Source: Xiphophorus maculatus (lineage: Eukaryota; Chordata; Actinopteri; Cyprinodontiformes; Poeciliidae). From it: 64,000 bases of DNA. A program made the position numbers and the translations under genes. Below are positions 37,637-50,977 of the stretch, piece after piece; within the stretch, counting starts at the first letter, position 1, and every line of letters starts with the position of its first letter. The DNA is taken from positions 24,516,368 to 24,580,367 of the forward strand of contig NC_036458.1 in NCBI RefSeq assembly GCF_002775205.1, given 5' to 3'. Below the pieces are notes generated by a model. It searched no databases. It saw only the letters and a list, made by a program, of their open reading frames with translations, and had not been told where the DNA came from.

Positions 37637-37880
37637 TTACTTCATGAATTGAATATTAGGGTTTAGGAGAGTATATTGCAGTTTGTCTTTATTTCTCGTG
37701 TCCTGTTTTATTTTCCACGCCAAGCAGAGGCAGAGAGAAACTGCCTCTGCAGCAGCTTGTTTTTGCAAATAATACTCTATAAAGCCACCTGACGGTAAAA
37801 GTCTAAACAGTTTGTGTCCAGGATGTGGGTGGTCTGCAGGAGTACTGATGGCCCTTTTCTTGACCATAAACCTGTACAAG
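37637..37880 (-). mobile_element. LINE C-terminal remnant
   Basis: On the minus strand the frame DHPHPGHKLFRLLPSGG matches the C-terminal signature of fish non-LTR retrotransposons (HP-H-LF-LLPSGRRYR). The residues after it have diverged or been lost. Compare the better preserved copy at 58814-59337. Confidence 0.5.
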
Positions 37881-38688
37881 GCCTGCCTTGGAGGAAGATC
37901 AGCCCTGATGCTCTTCCAGTGAACAGAACAGAATCTAATTTGTCACCAATGTTCTTTGCACTGAATATGTATTGTTTTACTCTAAGGGCTTGAACAAATT
38001 ACCTGATGTTTTTAATATTCTTAGTGTTAAAAACAATTTGACATATTTGCCATATAACCCACTGGTGAGGTAAAACATCATCAGGCTAATCTCATTCTCA
38101 AATCATCACCTACAACAACTGAGGAAATATATATGTTACATTTAATTTCCCTCTGGGATTAATAAAGTATTTTTTAATTAAATTGAGATTTTTCCTTTCA
38201 AAAACTGTTATTTAAAATAGTTGAATTAGCAGTTTTTAATTCTGTGTACTGTAGTTTATCAAAACATTATGGAGGACAACATTTTCAAAATCACCAGTTT
38301 TATCCCGTTTTTGCTTTTAAATTAATTTCGTCATGTGATAGAACCAAGATGTTTAAACTTTTTTTGTTTTGTTTTATATTATCGAGTGGTAGGATGTTAT
38401 TTTTATTCTAAGTGATACATATTAGTAAAGTTAATGGCAGTGACCTGTGTTTACGTATAAAATATAAAACAACACGATTAACTTTTTTTTTTTTTTGTCC
38501 GATGATATTCAGAACTGATACTTCTAAAAAATAGCCAGCCACTCCGTTTCACACCACAGAAGAAGGCGGATGCTGATACATCTGGGTTGTTGCTAGGCAG
38601 CTCATCGGCGACAGAATCCCTTCTGTTCAGATCGTGAGTCCTCGTGCTTTTCCGGACCTTCTCGCGTCTTTCGAGCATTCGACGCGGC

Positions 38689-38696
38689 TGACGTCA
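38689..38696. promoter_or_regulatory. rab11fip4: Consensus CRE upstream of rab11fip4
   Basis: The full palindrome TGACGTCA lies 133 bases before the main start codon in CpG-rich sequence. This is the canonical CREB/ATF site; its use is inferred. Confidence 0.55.
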
Positions 38697-38750
38697 CAGG
38701 CAGCAGTGGCAGCGCCAGTCAGTCCGGCGGAGCTGAGGACTGGAAGGACG

Positions 38751-38783
38751 ATGGCGACCGACAAAGCGACTCTCTTCAGTTAA
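38751..38783 (+). other. Upstream ORF of rab11fip4
   Basis: An ATG at 38751 opens ten codons (MATDKATLFS) and stops at TAA 38 bases before the main ATG. Its context (GACGATGG) is reasonable. If the transcript starts upstream of 38751, it could reduce translation of the main frame. Confidence 0.5.
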
Positions 38784-38821
38784 ACCTGACATTTGAAACC
38801 ACCGTCAGAGAACCGCCAACG

Positions 38822-41800
38822 ATGGAGCGGCAGGGTCTCCCCGACCAGGACCCGCTGCTGCAGTTTCTGAAGCGGCTGAAGGAGGTTTTTGATGTCTGTG
38901 ACGAGGATGCTGACGGCTTCATCCGGGTGGAGCACTTGATGGACCTTGGGCTTCAGTTCGGTCAAGGAGACGAGGTGAGCAGAGGAGAATGGAAGAGACA
39001 AGGTGGGTTAGTTGAGGATAAAAGACTCGCTAACAAATATTATTACCTTAAAAAGCATCCCAACATTTTCTCTGTGGCTAGTCGGAGAATAATGGAGTCC
39101 AGAGCTTGGTATCTGGACAGCCTGTCATAAACCTTGACAGGTGCTGCTGGAGAGCTTCTAGCATCAGGAAGATTTTCTAGGACTACTTCCAGCACCACCA
39201 CGACCTCGATGCCTGGTCATTTGTCCTCTGTCCATAAAAAATGGAATAAGATGATGTTCTGTTGACCACAGATATGAAGGAGTCTGAGGATCCTGGACTG
39301 TATTAATCAGGGTTAGGGTCTAATTAATCACACTCCATGTAATTAATGCAGGGTTCCCAGTATTCTGTCCTATTTTTTTATCATGTGTCACCTTATCACT
39401 ATAACAAACAATGACACTATTAGCATTATGAATGAATTATATGCAGCCAGCCCTCTGAATCTGAGTATAATACAATTTATATTCTATTACTTTGCTCTTT
39501 TTCTTACTGTTACAACAAACCCGACTCCAACAGATTGTACCTAGTACTACCATGAGGTCAAAGGCAATGCTAGTTTATAGAATTGTTCAAACATTTCCTA
39601 GGTATGTATTTCAGGTTTCAAGAGAAAAGCAGTTGAATATTAAACTGTTGAAAGCTGTTTTTGCCAGAACAAAAACAGCTTCGGTGGATCTAATTAATTA
39701 CCTGGTTCTGTTATATTTCATGACATATGGAAAATGTCACATTCTAAGCTCTGCAGCAGATTCTGCCATATTTTACACATTTCAGAAGTCATAGAAAGTT
39801 TAAATATTATGTCATGGTATAATGTTATTCCCTCATCAAAAACATGCCTGGAGAGTTGCTTTGATTCCTTCATGCATGTTTGAGGAATCGTTGAATGGGA
39901 ACCAAATGCTTCCTCTCACAAAGCACTGACTATTTCCACAAAGCTCCTCATCAGAGTTGCAGTCCTCAGCCAAACTTCCACCTCACAGATCACCACAACC
40001 ACATGCAGCTCCTCCAGACTAGCGGCAGCAGCAGTAATTAGCAAATACCTGGTGGAACTGTTAGCCTGCTGAGCTCATTATACATTTGACTTCTCAGTCC
40101 AATGCTCTTAAGAACAGCGCTGAAGGGCCAGTGTGAGAAAGAGCAGGTGCTTCTTAAAGAGACAGAGACCCAATTTCAAGGTGTCAGCTGTTTTTCCCAG
40201 CTTTAAAACATCATCTGCAGGTAATCTTATCAGTTATAGTCTTAGGGACAGCATTTTAAAAAAATCCTTGATGAAAATGATGAAATGTTTATGAAAGGTC
40301 AGATCTGGGGTGTTTGTTATATTGTATTTTATTGCTTTACATTTTAATATTTCAAGGTCATGCATCACATGTATGTTACCTGTTAATCTTTAGGAGATTA
40401 GCTTATTCTCTTTCCCTTAATTTGCTTTTTGTAAGTAAAACAAATAAAAATAAAAAGTCACATAACAGAGAAATGTATACAGATATTTGATCAAATGTAT
40501 GTCAGGTGACAGAGTTGTGTATGAAAGCTTTTACATACAGCCATGTTGTGTGAGCGTTCTTAGATGACAGCTTGAGTTAAGCAAATTTTATGAGAAACCT
40601 CATAATGAATGTTGCTGTACTTGCATACAAAACACCTGAGTTTTAATTATTGCTGTCATACATTTACCTTTAAGATTCAGTTTTTACTTAGCAACCTTTA
40701 AATTAGCTGAGAGACAGAGACACATCGCTCAGCAGCATGTCTATATCGACTCATGAAAGCATTAAGGTTGTCAGGTTTTGGTGATAAATTTTGATCATCA
40801 TGCGTTCAATCGAAATGTGAACCGCTATTTCCATTTACAGAAAAGTGAACCTGTCTGTTGTTGCAGGTCAAAAAGCTGACTAAGCACCTGTGTCCCAATG
40901 CTCACGGCAAAATCAACTTCAAAGAGTTCTGCCATGCAGTGTTCGCTATCAAAGGTAAGACCACTTCTGTCACTGATGGTACTCGAATGACTTCCATCTG
41001 TATTTATTATTTATCAATAGATAATAAGTACCAAGTACCAAGTACCAAGGAAGACAGTCAGAGGCTGTAAAACACAACAGCACTGCCCTGTTTTGACCTG
41101 TGGTTGTTCATCCCACATACATACTTGTTGTCCTGGGAACAAAGTAGGGAACAGAAAACCTGTGTGAGCTCTGGAGCGTCTGACCTAGCCACAGATTTAG
41201 AGCTAGACATCGTCATGTCATTCTGCAGAAGGCAATACAATCACCTTCTGTTGGCAGTAGTATATTAGGCAATTTAAGATCATAAAATAGATTAGAATAC
41301 CAGAGAAAGAAAAATACAGAGCAGGTTTTAAATAATTGCTTCATTTATTAAGGGGGAAAACATTATTCAGACCAACCTGGCTCTATTTGAAATCATAAAT
41401 AAATGATGATTAACCTCAGTAACCTGGTCATTCAGCTGAGTTACTGCCAAACGGAACGGGAATCTCAAAGATCTGGTGTGGATCTAACAGCATTTATATT
41501 GACAGCATGTTATATTTTATTTTTATTTTTATTTTGTCTACAATTGCTACTCAGTGGTGGTTGTTGTGTGTCTTGTCTCTATGCTGCTGTAACTGCGAAA
41601 TAATTTCCCTGCTGGGATGAATAAAGTAATTCTATTCTATATTCTATAAGAAGACATGATACTGATCATCTAACATGTGGATGGAGAGTCGCTCTCCAGC
41701 GTCAGGGTCTGGATTATTTGGCTTAATTGAATTTTGGTGCTGAAGTTCAGTTTGTGTGGAATCCTAAATGTTGCACAGGGTCCATAGAAATGGGATTTGG

Positions 41801-44800
41801 ACTTCAGATTGTTGCCTTAAATTGAAATAATTACACTAAAGGAATGCAGTCTTGCCATCAGGTGTGTGTACATTAAGCTGTACAGTCTATTGTATTTACA
41901 CTATTACCTCTTCTTACATTTCTGAAAAGTAATTCCTTTATCTCCAACTCGTTCCTCTTCAATCCTTCCGTTGCTGCTGCAGGTTTTGAGGAGATATTAA
42001 AGATGGCGGTTATCCCTCGGAGTCAGACATCCCAGCACCAGTCAGTGACAGACAACGGCTACGTTTATCAGGTAAAGCCTTTGTGCTAATGGTCCAAACG
42101 TAAGAAAACACAGCTGTGGGACACAGAAATGAAACACTTTATCCAGAGAGTGTCTGCTTGTCCTTCAAACACGTCAACTAGAGCATCGGCCCGTTCTTCA
42201 TCATGACGGTTCGGTACAATGTTGGCCCGTATCAGACTGCTGCTGTTGTGTTAGGAGTATGTTTGAACACCAACGTCTATCTGACTCTTAAAAGATAGAG
42301 TTAATGTGGATTGACTTTAAAACATAATGTTTTCGCTGTGGTGTGACAGTTGCTCAGCCCTGCAAGAGTTCAGCTCAGCTACACAGTTGCTTAGCAACAG
42401 GAGGACAAGTGAGAGAGACGGAGGTGTAGCCTTGTTCTGACAAAGATCCTCTAACAAAGTGATGCAACAATTGTTCAAGTGTTGTAAATGTTGGCATGAA
42501 TGAATAAATGAGTGTATTTGGTGTGCATCTGGAAATTCTTATTGGTAATAGTGAGTAAATATTAGATTTAAAATGTATATTCACTTCCAGTGATTAAATT
42601 GGGTGTGAAACTAAAGAGATGCATGTTGTCAAGTCGTACCTGAGTGTGCTGATGAGATGCAAACATTTTAATGAAGAAATCTAATTTTCTGTCAGATTGT
42701 TGGAAATCCCTATCCCTCTAACATTATGCAGGACAACATGCAAAATCCACACATTTTAACCAAAGACGTTTCACAGCGCTCACATGACTTGATTTGTTTT
42801 GAAGAGAATCACCATATAAATGACTACCAGGCTCACCAAAATGTTTTCTAAGAGTTCTTTTCTCAGACATATTTAGAAATGTGATCTCTGAATCTTTCAC
42901 TTAGCTTCTCATATTTTAAACAAACATGGCTGAATTTAGACCTTAGACATGTGATTCAACCACTGAAAGCTTTTTGGATGCTCCGTCCAGATGAACTGGT
43001 GTTAAATAACCACTACAAATACAATTATTGATGATACCTGAGCCTAACTCTGACCTCCAGCTTTGTTGTTAAGACAATACCAGTCTCTGCTCGGGGACAT
43101 GTATATAATGCTCATATTGGCTAATGAGAAATGCAAAGCTAAAGTATAGCCAGTAACCTAAAAAGCATTGGCATTATGAAAGTTTGCCTTCAGTTATGTC
43201 GCTCCAGTTTCTCTAATAATCTCTAAATATCCTGCAGAACAGATTTTTCTGGCTAATTTACTATATTTATTTTAATATTAGATGGATTTCTAATGCATTT
43301 TGTAAATATAAAAATAGAGCATTTCCAGCATTTTATAGTTCTTTATGTGCCACACACCTTTTCATCACAAACAAAATATGCTTTAATGACTAGAAAGCAG
43401 TCCGGTAGTGAAAACTGTCCAGCATTTTCTTAAAAAAAAACAAATATGGCCTTATAATAGTTAAATAAAACCCAAAGTAACCAGTTATAAATATGAAAGT
43501 CCTTTGTTGCATTAGATTAGGCGTGGCCTTCAGCAGAGTGAGCCCAGACAGATGCATGTATTATTAATGTTTGTATCTGGGGCATAGTCCATGCTACCCT
43601 GTCTGATAAACCAACAGATTAATAACTCATCAAATGAATATAGTGATGTTGTCATAGCCAAACAATAACTAGAACTACAGCGTCATCATCAACTTTGATC
43701 CAACTTGAAGTGAAGTCAGCTTTAAGCCAGTTTTTTCTGGAATAAATGGGTATTGTCAATTAATCCTGTTGATTAGGCCGAACTGCGGCAGGTCATGGCA
43801 GATGAGTCGAAAATCCATAAACCATCAACAGCTTCCAGCCATTTCCATCAGCCTCACCTTACAGATCCACGAACCACCACAACAAACTGTGGTCTCTGTC
43901 ATTTAACAGACTCAGACCACTGAAAGAAAGAAGATTCTGAAATAGTATTTTAATTCAGGTGTGTCAGGTCACCAAGTAAACAAAATAAATGGGTCCAGTC
44001 GAAAACTGTTTACATACAGACAAATTCAGTTTGATTCATTTTAGAAAGATCAATTTTGTACATTTATACTCCCCATACTTGCAGACCACAAATCCATAAT
44101 TTCATCACTTGGAATCTTGAGTCTATATTATACATAAGCTGTGGTATTGTATTGCACTGCTATCTTTGCAAATATTAATTCTAATTTATTATCATAAAAG
44201 TCTTTATAATCATGATCTAAATCTTCTCAGTTCCATGTAAACTATATGATCTGCAGTTATGTTATAGAAATAACATAAAACAAAACTAAAGAAAAAACCT
44301 CACCTACTAATATTATTGCTGTTATTTTGACATAACAATATATTTAATTCTGTATGTTTGCAGAATGGTGAGGTGCAGCTCAGCCCTCCTATCATCACAT
44401 GTAGGCGATCTTACCCAGAATGCAGCATGTACAACGTGAGGCGTGGAGCTGAGGCAGAGTGTGACATGGACAGCGTTGCTGAAAACACCCACAGCTCTGA
44501 CTCCCAAGAGACATCACAGGACAGGTCAGTTCCAAATACCAAGTGACCGTTTGGAACTTAGCAAAGCGTGTCCTGACTGAAGCTGGTGCTCTGCAGCCAC
44601 AGACACGTGACTGGATCGGCGTTGGCCCCTGCCGTCCCCAGAGAGGAGCAGTTTGAGGACTATGGTGAGGGGGTGGATGTGGACTTCAGCCCCAGCAGCC
44701 CTTGCCCTGAAGACGACAGCAGGACCAATGGCTTCTCTGACCTGGGTTCCTCACTCCCTTCCAGGTTTGGATTTTGTCTGGAAATACAAACAAATCACAA

Positions 44801-47800
44801 TCTTTAATTTGGTCTAATATAATTTTGAACACATTTGTTAGAATGGAAGCTAAAAAGGACTGAACATTCCAGAACATTCCTTCTGGAACTGTTGAAAAGT
44901 TGTGAAGCAGATGCTGTGATGCTGAAGCACAGGGCAGATTCAAGGGAAGAAGGTGCTAGTCACTTTTAACACCTTCAGCCTGAATGAGCACCAAGCAGCT
45001 CCTCAGATGTTGTAATAAGTAAATTCAGTTTTCCTCTAAATGTCTACCTACATCTCTTTTTGTTTCTTTCTTTTAGTCATTTCCATTGACCATATAATTG
45101 CGCAATTTAACTTTTCAAAAATAAATTTGCTAAATGGAAACGTGGCAATTTAAAAAAAAAACTTTTTGTTTTTTTTTATAAAAAGTTTTGACACTAGGAT
45201 GAGGTGGTTTTTAGCCTTATCAAAATTGGTTAATCTTGCAAAACTCCAAAGGAAACACTTTTATTATCACATGAGTCACATGACCAACAACCAGATGTTA
45301 CCACTGGTGCATCTGAAGATGGCAGGAAGTAGTTGGAGGATGATGGCACAGCTTGTTTTTAAATGACTTATCACGTGAACAAACGTATTCACGTGTGATT
45401 TTAATTGCATGTCCTTTTTGATAGAATCACAGAATTATGCTTTTGTGACATCAGCATAATGTAAACAAAGTTTTGTGCACATTTTAATGGAGATTAGAGC
45501 CTAATTAGAGCCTCCTTTCTGTTACTTTTACTTTTACTTTTACTTTCTTCATCTCTTTCGCTCTTTTTTGAGTAAAAATGACTGTTTGGTTTGTTTTGTT
45601 GGTATCTATGGAAGGTTTTGTCTGGTTTATTGGTCCTGTGTTATGTGTTGATCTTGTTTTTCCAAACACAGTGCTGGTCATACTCCTCAGAAGATGCAGC
45701 AGCTGTACAACAGCGATCTGCTCGACATCTACTGTTCTCAGTGCTGCAAGAAAGTGAATCTTCTCAATGACCTGGAGGCTCGTCTTCGAAACCTCAAGGC
45801 AAACAGGTAGACGAAAATAGAAAATTGCATTGCACTCGCACCTTGGATTGTAGATTTACTTTTAACCAGAACCACTACCATAACACCCTGACTGCTGACT
45901 CAGCATTATCATCACAGATTTACTGTAGGAGATGTGAAGCCATCAACACTAAACCCATGTGAAGCATTTATTGCTCTAAATTAAGCCAGACTTGGACCTA
46001 TGGCAACTAATTTCAGACCAGGTACCAGGCAGTACTTGCTAAACTGACATTGTAAAGGAATTGAAACATAAATTGTTGACTGCAGAATAGTCATTGTAAG
46101 ACAAACATAAAGACTAGAGTGGTTGTATTTGTCAGAGCAGCATTGTTCTCTTTTTTAAAGCAGGCCATTTAAAACCTGTCATGGTTAGCTTGACTCACAT
46201 TCTGCTTTGTGTTTCAGTCCTAACAAGAAGATCTCCAGCACAGCGTTTGGACGGTGAGTGACCCTGAGGAGCTAACCTTACCTTTTTGTTGCAGATGTGA
46301 GATGTAGCAGTGTTCTCTGTGTAATGAGTGATCAGGTATTTTTGTCTTGGTGTCTCTGCAGTCAGCTGTTCCAGGCCAACCTCGGAGTTTTTGGCTCCAG
46401 TCAGGGCAGCAGCACAGAGGACCTGTTCACAGACAGCATCGACTCCTGTGACCTCGACATCACAGACAAAGTACACACACACACGCCCACCCCACCCCAC
46501 ATGCGCCCACACACACACACACACACACACACACAAATGAAGTTAGATTTTAGATTTCCTCATATGCAATTATAAGACATTGTGTTCTAAGGAAGTTATT
46601 TTACCAATTCTGGCCAATTCTACTTTATGAATACTTAGTTTATTATTAATATTTCCATCTATGTCACATGGCACATACACTAATTGTATGCAGAACATCC
46701 TTGATATTTGACTGAATAAGTAACATGGATTGTGATTCCTCTGCTTTTGTCACTCAGGTCAGTTATCTGGAGAAGAAGGTGACTGAGTTGGAGAGTGACA
46801 GTTTGGCCAACAGTGACCTAAAGTCTAAACTCAAACACGAGAACACCCACCTGGTCCACAGGTAGGAGAAACATCCAGTGCATGCTGGAGTTTTTAGCTC
46901 CTGTGACTCATCTTAACTCACGCAGATCTAGTTTTATGTTATACATGTTCGGTCAGTATGCAACGGTTTGCCTCTCAGGGTGCATGAGCTGGAAGAGCAG
47001 GTGAAGGATGCTGAGACAAAGGCAGCAGAGACGCTGGGGGAGGAGATGAAGCGCCACCGTGAGGCTTACAGCAAGATGGAGAGAGACAGAAACACAGAGA
47101 TAGATCTGCTCTGTTGCCGGTAACCTACAAGCACGCTGCAGAGGAGACTTCAGCACAGCCTAAAACATGAATTATTGTCAGACTGACTCAAACATTCATT
47201 TTGAGTCCCCCACATCCCCACATCATGATGCTGCCTCTACTGTAGAGATGGACAGTAGTAGTTTCCATCACCTATAGAGTTTTTACATGAAGGCCAAAAA
47301 ATATTTTATGTTTCAAATGTATGCTTTTTATTTAGTTTTTGCTTCACATTTTGAATTGCAAAAACACATGAAAAATAAATATATTTATTTGTCCTTATTA
47401 ATAACCAGTCTATTGAATGGGCTCAGTGCGAAAGGGAGAGTATGCCCAAACTAAAATGAGTGATTTTAATTTCTATGCAAACTTGTGCACAGGGTCCAGC
47501 AGTTAGAAGAGGAGAATGGAGACATGAGCGTAAATGTGAGCAGACTCAAGTCTCAGTCTGAGAAGCTGGACCAGGTGAGTCAAACTGAGGACAGGCCCGG
47601 GCTGCAGGACACTGAAAAAAAACTGATGTTGCCATTTTTCTACCATTGTGATATATACAGTATTGCAAAATGAAAAAAATAACAAGAATTTTCAGCAGAT
47701 AACTTGAATAGCGCTTTCAGTTATGCTGCACTCCTGACATCTTGCTTACCATTAATCTGCTCTGATCTTACCTCTTCTAGTGAATGTCACATGCATGTTT

Positions 47801-50800
47801 GTTTCTGTATCTGAGATTTCATGTTCTTATTAAGGATGCATGATATTAGAAGATCTTGTGTGGGTGATATCAGTTGCCGTCTATGTCTATTTTCTTCTCT
47901 CCTCTCTTTCACCTTTGCCTCCATCACTCTGAGCGTTTGTGTTTTGACAGATGCGGTTAGTGTCTGATGTGAGTCATGACAAATTGAAGAGAAGGATAAT
48001 ATGAGTATTAACCAAAGAGTTATTCCCTCATCAAAAACATACCTGGAGTGTTGCCTTGATTCTGTCGTTCATGTTTGAGAAATCCTTTAATCTCCATGGC
48101 AACCATTTAGCTGTGTTAAACACCTGGGTGGATCTATCTCCGCCTTGAAGACGCAGCTCCTCCTCAGAGCTGCAGCTCCAAGCTTCTGAGCTTCTGCCTC
48201 ACAGAGCAGGCCTCCCCTACAACTCTCCCACTCAGCGCCTTCAGACTAGCCAGCAACAATTAGTAAACACCTGGTGGACCTGTGCATCTGCTGAGCTCAT
48301 TATAGCAACTACTTCTCAGAGTAAAACTGCAGCTCTGTTATACATCAGATCTATTTTCACAGGATTTACCAAGAAAAGAACACCGTCCCTGTGAAACATG
48401 CTTTTTGCTTCACTTTTAAGGTTTAGGTAAATAGTAGTGTTTTCTCTGTCACATTCAGTCTTCCTGACTTAGTCTTCCTGTTCACTCTGCAGGAAAAGCA
48501 AAGGATGACGGACAAACTGGAGGACACCAGTCTGAGGCTGAAGGATGAGGTGGACCTGTACAGAAAGATCATGGATAAGCTCTGGCACAACCGCCACGCG
48601 TTTCAGAAAGAAAAAGAGGCCATGCAGGAGGTGAGGCCGTCGTTCTCTCTTATTGTTGAAGTAGATCTGTCTACAAGTCTTGTGACTTGTTCTCCTTAAA
48701 GCTTTTCCTGTTTAGTTTGTCTGGTTGAAACATTGCTTTTGATAAAGATTCTTTGTTCTGATTTGGATATTATGCAGCTGGAGAGACTTTTGCTGCTACA
48801 TTTTTGCTTTTGCAAAGTTGTCATGATGCATAGCTATCATAATGTAACTTTATTTTACAACCCAGAGCAGCTGATTTAGCTGCAAGGCTAAATAACACCT
48901 TAATTGTGACCCCAGAATCAGATGAGAGTACAGAAAGGAGAGAGAGAAGGAGGAACTTCAGGATTCTTATACAATATGAAATGGATTAAACTCAAGCGCT
49001 AACAAGGACCCAGCTACGTCTAGAAGGCAGTATTATGTGTTTGGACAAGACTATCTCCTCCAGAACAGTGAGATGCTTCCCAGTCCCCAGGAACAAATCC
49101 AAGGTTTTTAGTCTAGATTTAAAGGAACTCAGTGATGCAGAACAAAACCAGAAGACCGGAGAGGTCTGGAAGGTTGATACAACAACAGCAGATCTTTAAT
49201 GTATTTTATTTTTCTCCTGCACCCAGAAAAACAGAACTTCACCCTCCTGTGACTCACCTGCACATATCAGGACCTCCTCTCATCCACACCATCATCCTCT
49301 AATAACTATTTCAAAAAACATGGATGTTTAGGGTTATTAATTATCTCTGGTTTAAAGTAATGTATTTTTAACGGAACTAACTCAAATTAATCTACAAAAA
49401 AAAAAAAAAAATTTTATCAAATATTTTGTATCTTCTGTTTGCAGTTGATTGATGATCTGCGCCGGGAGCTGGAGCATCTGCAGCTGTTCAAGTTGGAAAT
49501 GGAACATCCTGGGAAAGGCAAAGGCCTGTCAGAGTATAACGCCAAGACCAGAGAGAGTGAAATGGAACATGAAGTCAGGAGACTGAAGCAGGTAAATGAA
49601 CAGAAAACACTCCGGCTTGTTGAGAAAAATCCTGTGTCTTTGTGATGTTAAGTCACATTTTAATCCACTTTCACTGATTTCATATTATGTCAAAGGCCTG
49701 TCATGTTAACAAATTTTACGGGGATGATAAAATGTCCCACAAATGATCTCGATAAACGATAATGTTGCTTTGAGGCCATTTCCAAGTTATATGTTGATAG
49801 TAACATTATAATGCAAGTCCACAATCTCAGAGAATAAGAAACTTTCATTTTGTTCAAAACACGCCACACTGGAGATGAAAGACGTTTTAACTATCCAAAA
49901 TAAAACAACACAACCTAAATCAATAAATATAAAGGACACAGAAACCAAACACAACTGAAACCATAAATAAAATGGATTTTAGAGTTTCTGTGAACAAAAT
50001 TGCACACAAAAAATATCAATCATCACAATGGAAATTTAATTTATTATGTAATAAACTGTTTGTTGTGACAGGCTTAATTGTGTCTGTTAAGTTAATCAGT
50101 GTTTTTGTAGTGAGTAGATTTCTTTTAAATCACAAAGTTAAAATTGGATTAAAAACAAACATTAATGAAAAGACAAAACATTTATAAATAATTAAAACCA
50201 ATATTCATATATAAAAGGTTCTGTATGTTTGTACAATGAAAGGTACATTTAAATAGGAATGTTTTTGTCGCTCTTTGCTTCAGATTTCATGGCAACATAA
50301 AAACAATCCAGTGTTGAGGCGTTTCAGATCAGAAATGACTCCACTAAAAAGTGAATCATCTGTAAATATTTCTCAGAATGATCCTGCTGACAGCCCACTG
50401 TGTTACTGCTTCAGTAACACAGTGTTTATTATCAGCCATAAAGAGTCACTGATTCTATTTGCATCAGAATCAGTGAGGACGCCTTAGATTAAAAGCATAA
50501 AGTCTTTAGCGACAAACAATTTTTTACTCATCAGATGTTTGAATCTTTGCTCTCACGTATTTCCTTGCAGTGAGGTTTGATTCTAACCTTCACCCACTGT
50601 TGCTGAAATGCTGTTGTTGTCCCTGAACTCTTTCAGGAGAACTTTAAGCTCAGAGACCAGAACGACGATCTCAACGCTCAGATTCTGAGTCTGAGTTTGT
50701 ATGAAGCAAAGAACTTGTTTTCCTGCCACACCAAGGCGCAGTGCCTCGCTGCTGAGATCGACAACGCTTCGAGAGACGAGGTCAGGCTGATGGATGGCTT

Positions 50801-50977
50801 CTTTTTGTTGTTTGTTAGAACTGAATCATTTGAACTTTCTTCCTCTTGTTCCTCTTACAGCTTGTCGACGCTCTGAAAGAACAGGAAGAGATCAACCTGC
50901 GTCTGAGACAATATATGGACAAAATCATTCTGGCCATTCTTGATCACAATCCTTCCATCCTAGAGATTAAGCAGTAA
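38822..50977 (+). CDS. rab11fip4: Rab11 family-interacting protein 4, complete, 15 exons
   Basis: Class II Rab11-FIP that binds Rab11 and Arf GTPases on recycling endosomes and acts in cytokinesis and ciliary traffic. Exons: 38822-38974, 40867-40954, 41983-42071, 44364-44524, 44597-44764, 45672-45806, 46218-46253, 46362-46470, 46758-46861, 46979-47119, 47493-47574, 48493-48630, 49445-49591, 50637-50780, 50861-50977 (1812 nt, 603 aa; human 637). Exons 1-2 encode the degenerate EF-hand pair (CDEDADGFIRVEHLMDLGLQ; HGKINFKEFC). Exon 5 has EEQFEDYGEGVDVDFSPSSP. Exons 6-14 are mostly coiled coil, with a CSQCCKK cysteine cluster in exon 6. The last exon ends YMDKIILAILDHNPSILEIK, the Rab11-binding domain that defines the family. 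FIP4 is preferred over FIP3 because of the SPSSPCP and HGKINF segments. The start was chosen after a short upstream ORF. Paralogue a or b is undetermined. Confidence 0.94.
39824..40082 (+). repeat. Dispersed repeat, copy 1, rab11fip4 intron 1
   Basis: It begins TTATTCCCTCATCAAAAACA and ends TGCTGAGCTCATTATA. A second copy with the same order and orientation lies at 48020-48306. It is noncoding, and no terminal inverted repeats are evident. Confidence 0.65.
41590..41650 (+). repeat. Non-LTR element tail in rab11fip4 intron 2
   Basis: The motif AATTTCCCTGCTGGGATGAA, followed by TAAAGTAATTCTATTCTAT, is the tail of a common fish retroelement. Similar tails occur near 5850 and 38150. Confidence 0.4.
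46471..46536. repeat. (CA)n microsatellite at the exon 8 splice donor
   Basis: The CA run begins inside the 5' splice site of rab11fip4 exon 8 (AAA followed by GTACACACAC) and continues, with a CCCACC-rich interruption, for 66 bases. Confidence 0.9.
48020..48306 (+). repeat. Dispersed repeat, copy 2, rab11fip4 intron 11
   Basis: Same landmarks as copy 1 at 39824: TTATTCCCTCATCAAAAACA start, ACACCTGGTGGACCTG block, GCTGAGCTCATTATA end. Several indels separate the copies. Confidence 0.65.
48830..49215 (+). repeat. Fish dispersed repeat in rab11fip4 intron 12
   Basis: Motifs TTTTAGTCTAGATTTAAAGG, GAGAGGTCTGGAAGGTTGAT and AGCAGATCTTTAATGTATTT belong to a widespread fish repeat. Parts are shared with 19560-19680 and 54000-54080. 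Confidence 0.5.

Larger units (their letters stand above)
37301..38821. other. coil 3' flank to rab11fip4 start
   Basis: It contains the coil poly(A) signal, a LINE remnant (37637-37880), a TTTCCCTCTGGGATTAATAA repeat tail near 38150-38170, a 14-base T-run at 38483, and from about 38560 the CpG-rich rab11fip4 promoter and 5' UTR. No further gene is recognised. Confidence 0.55.
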
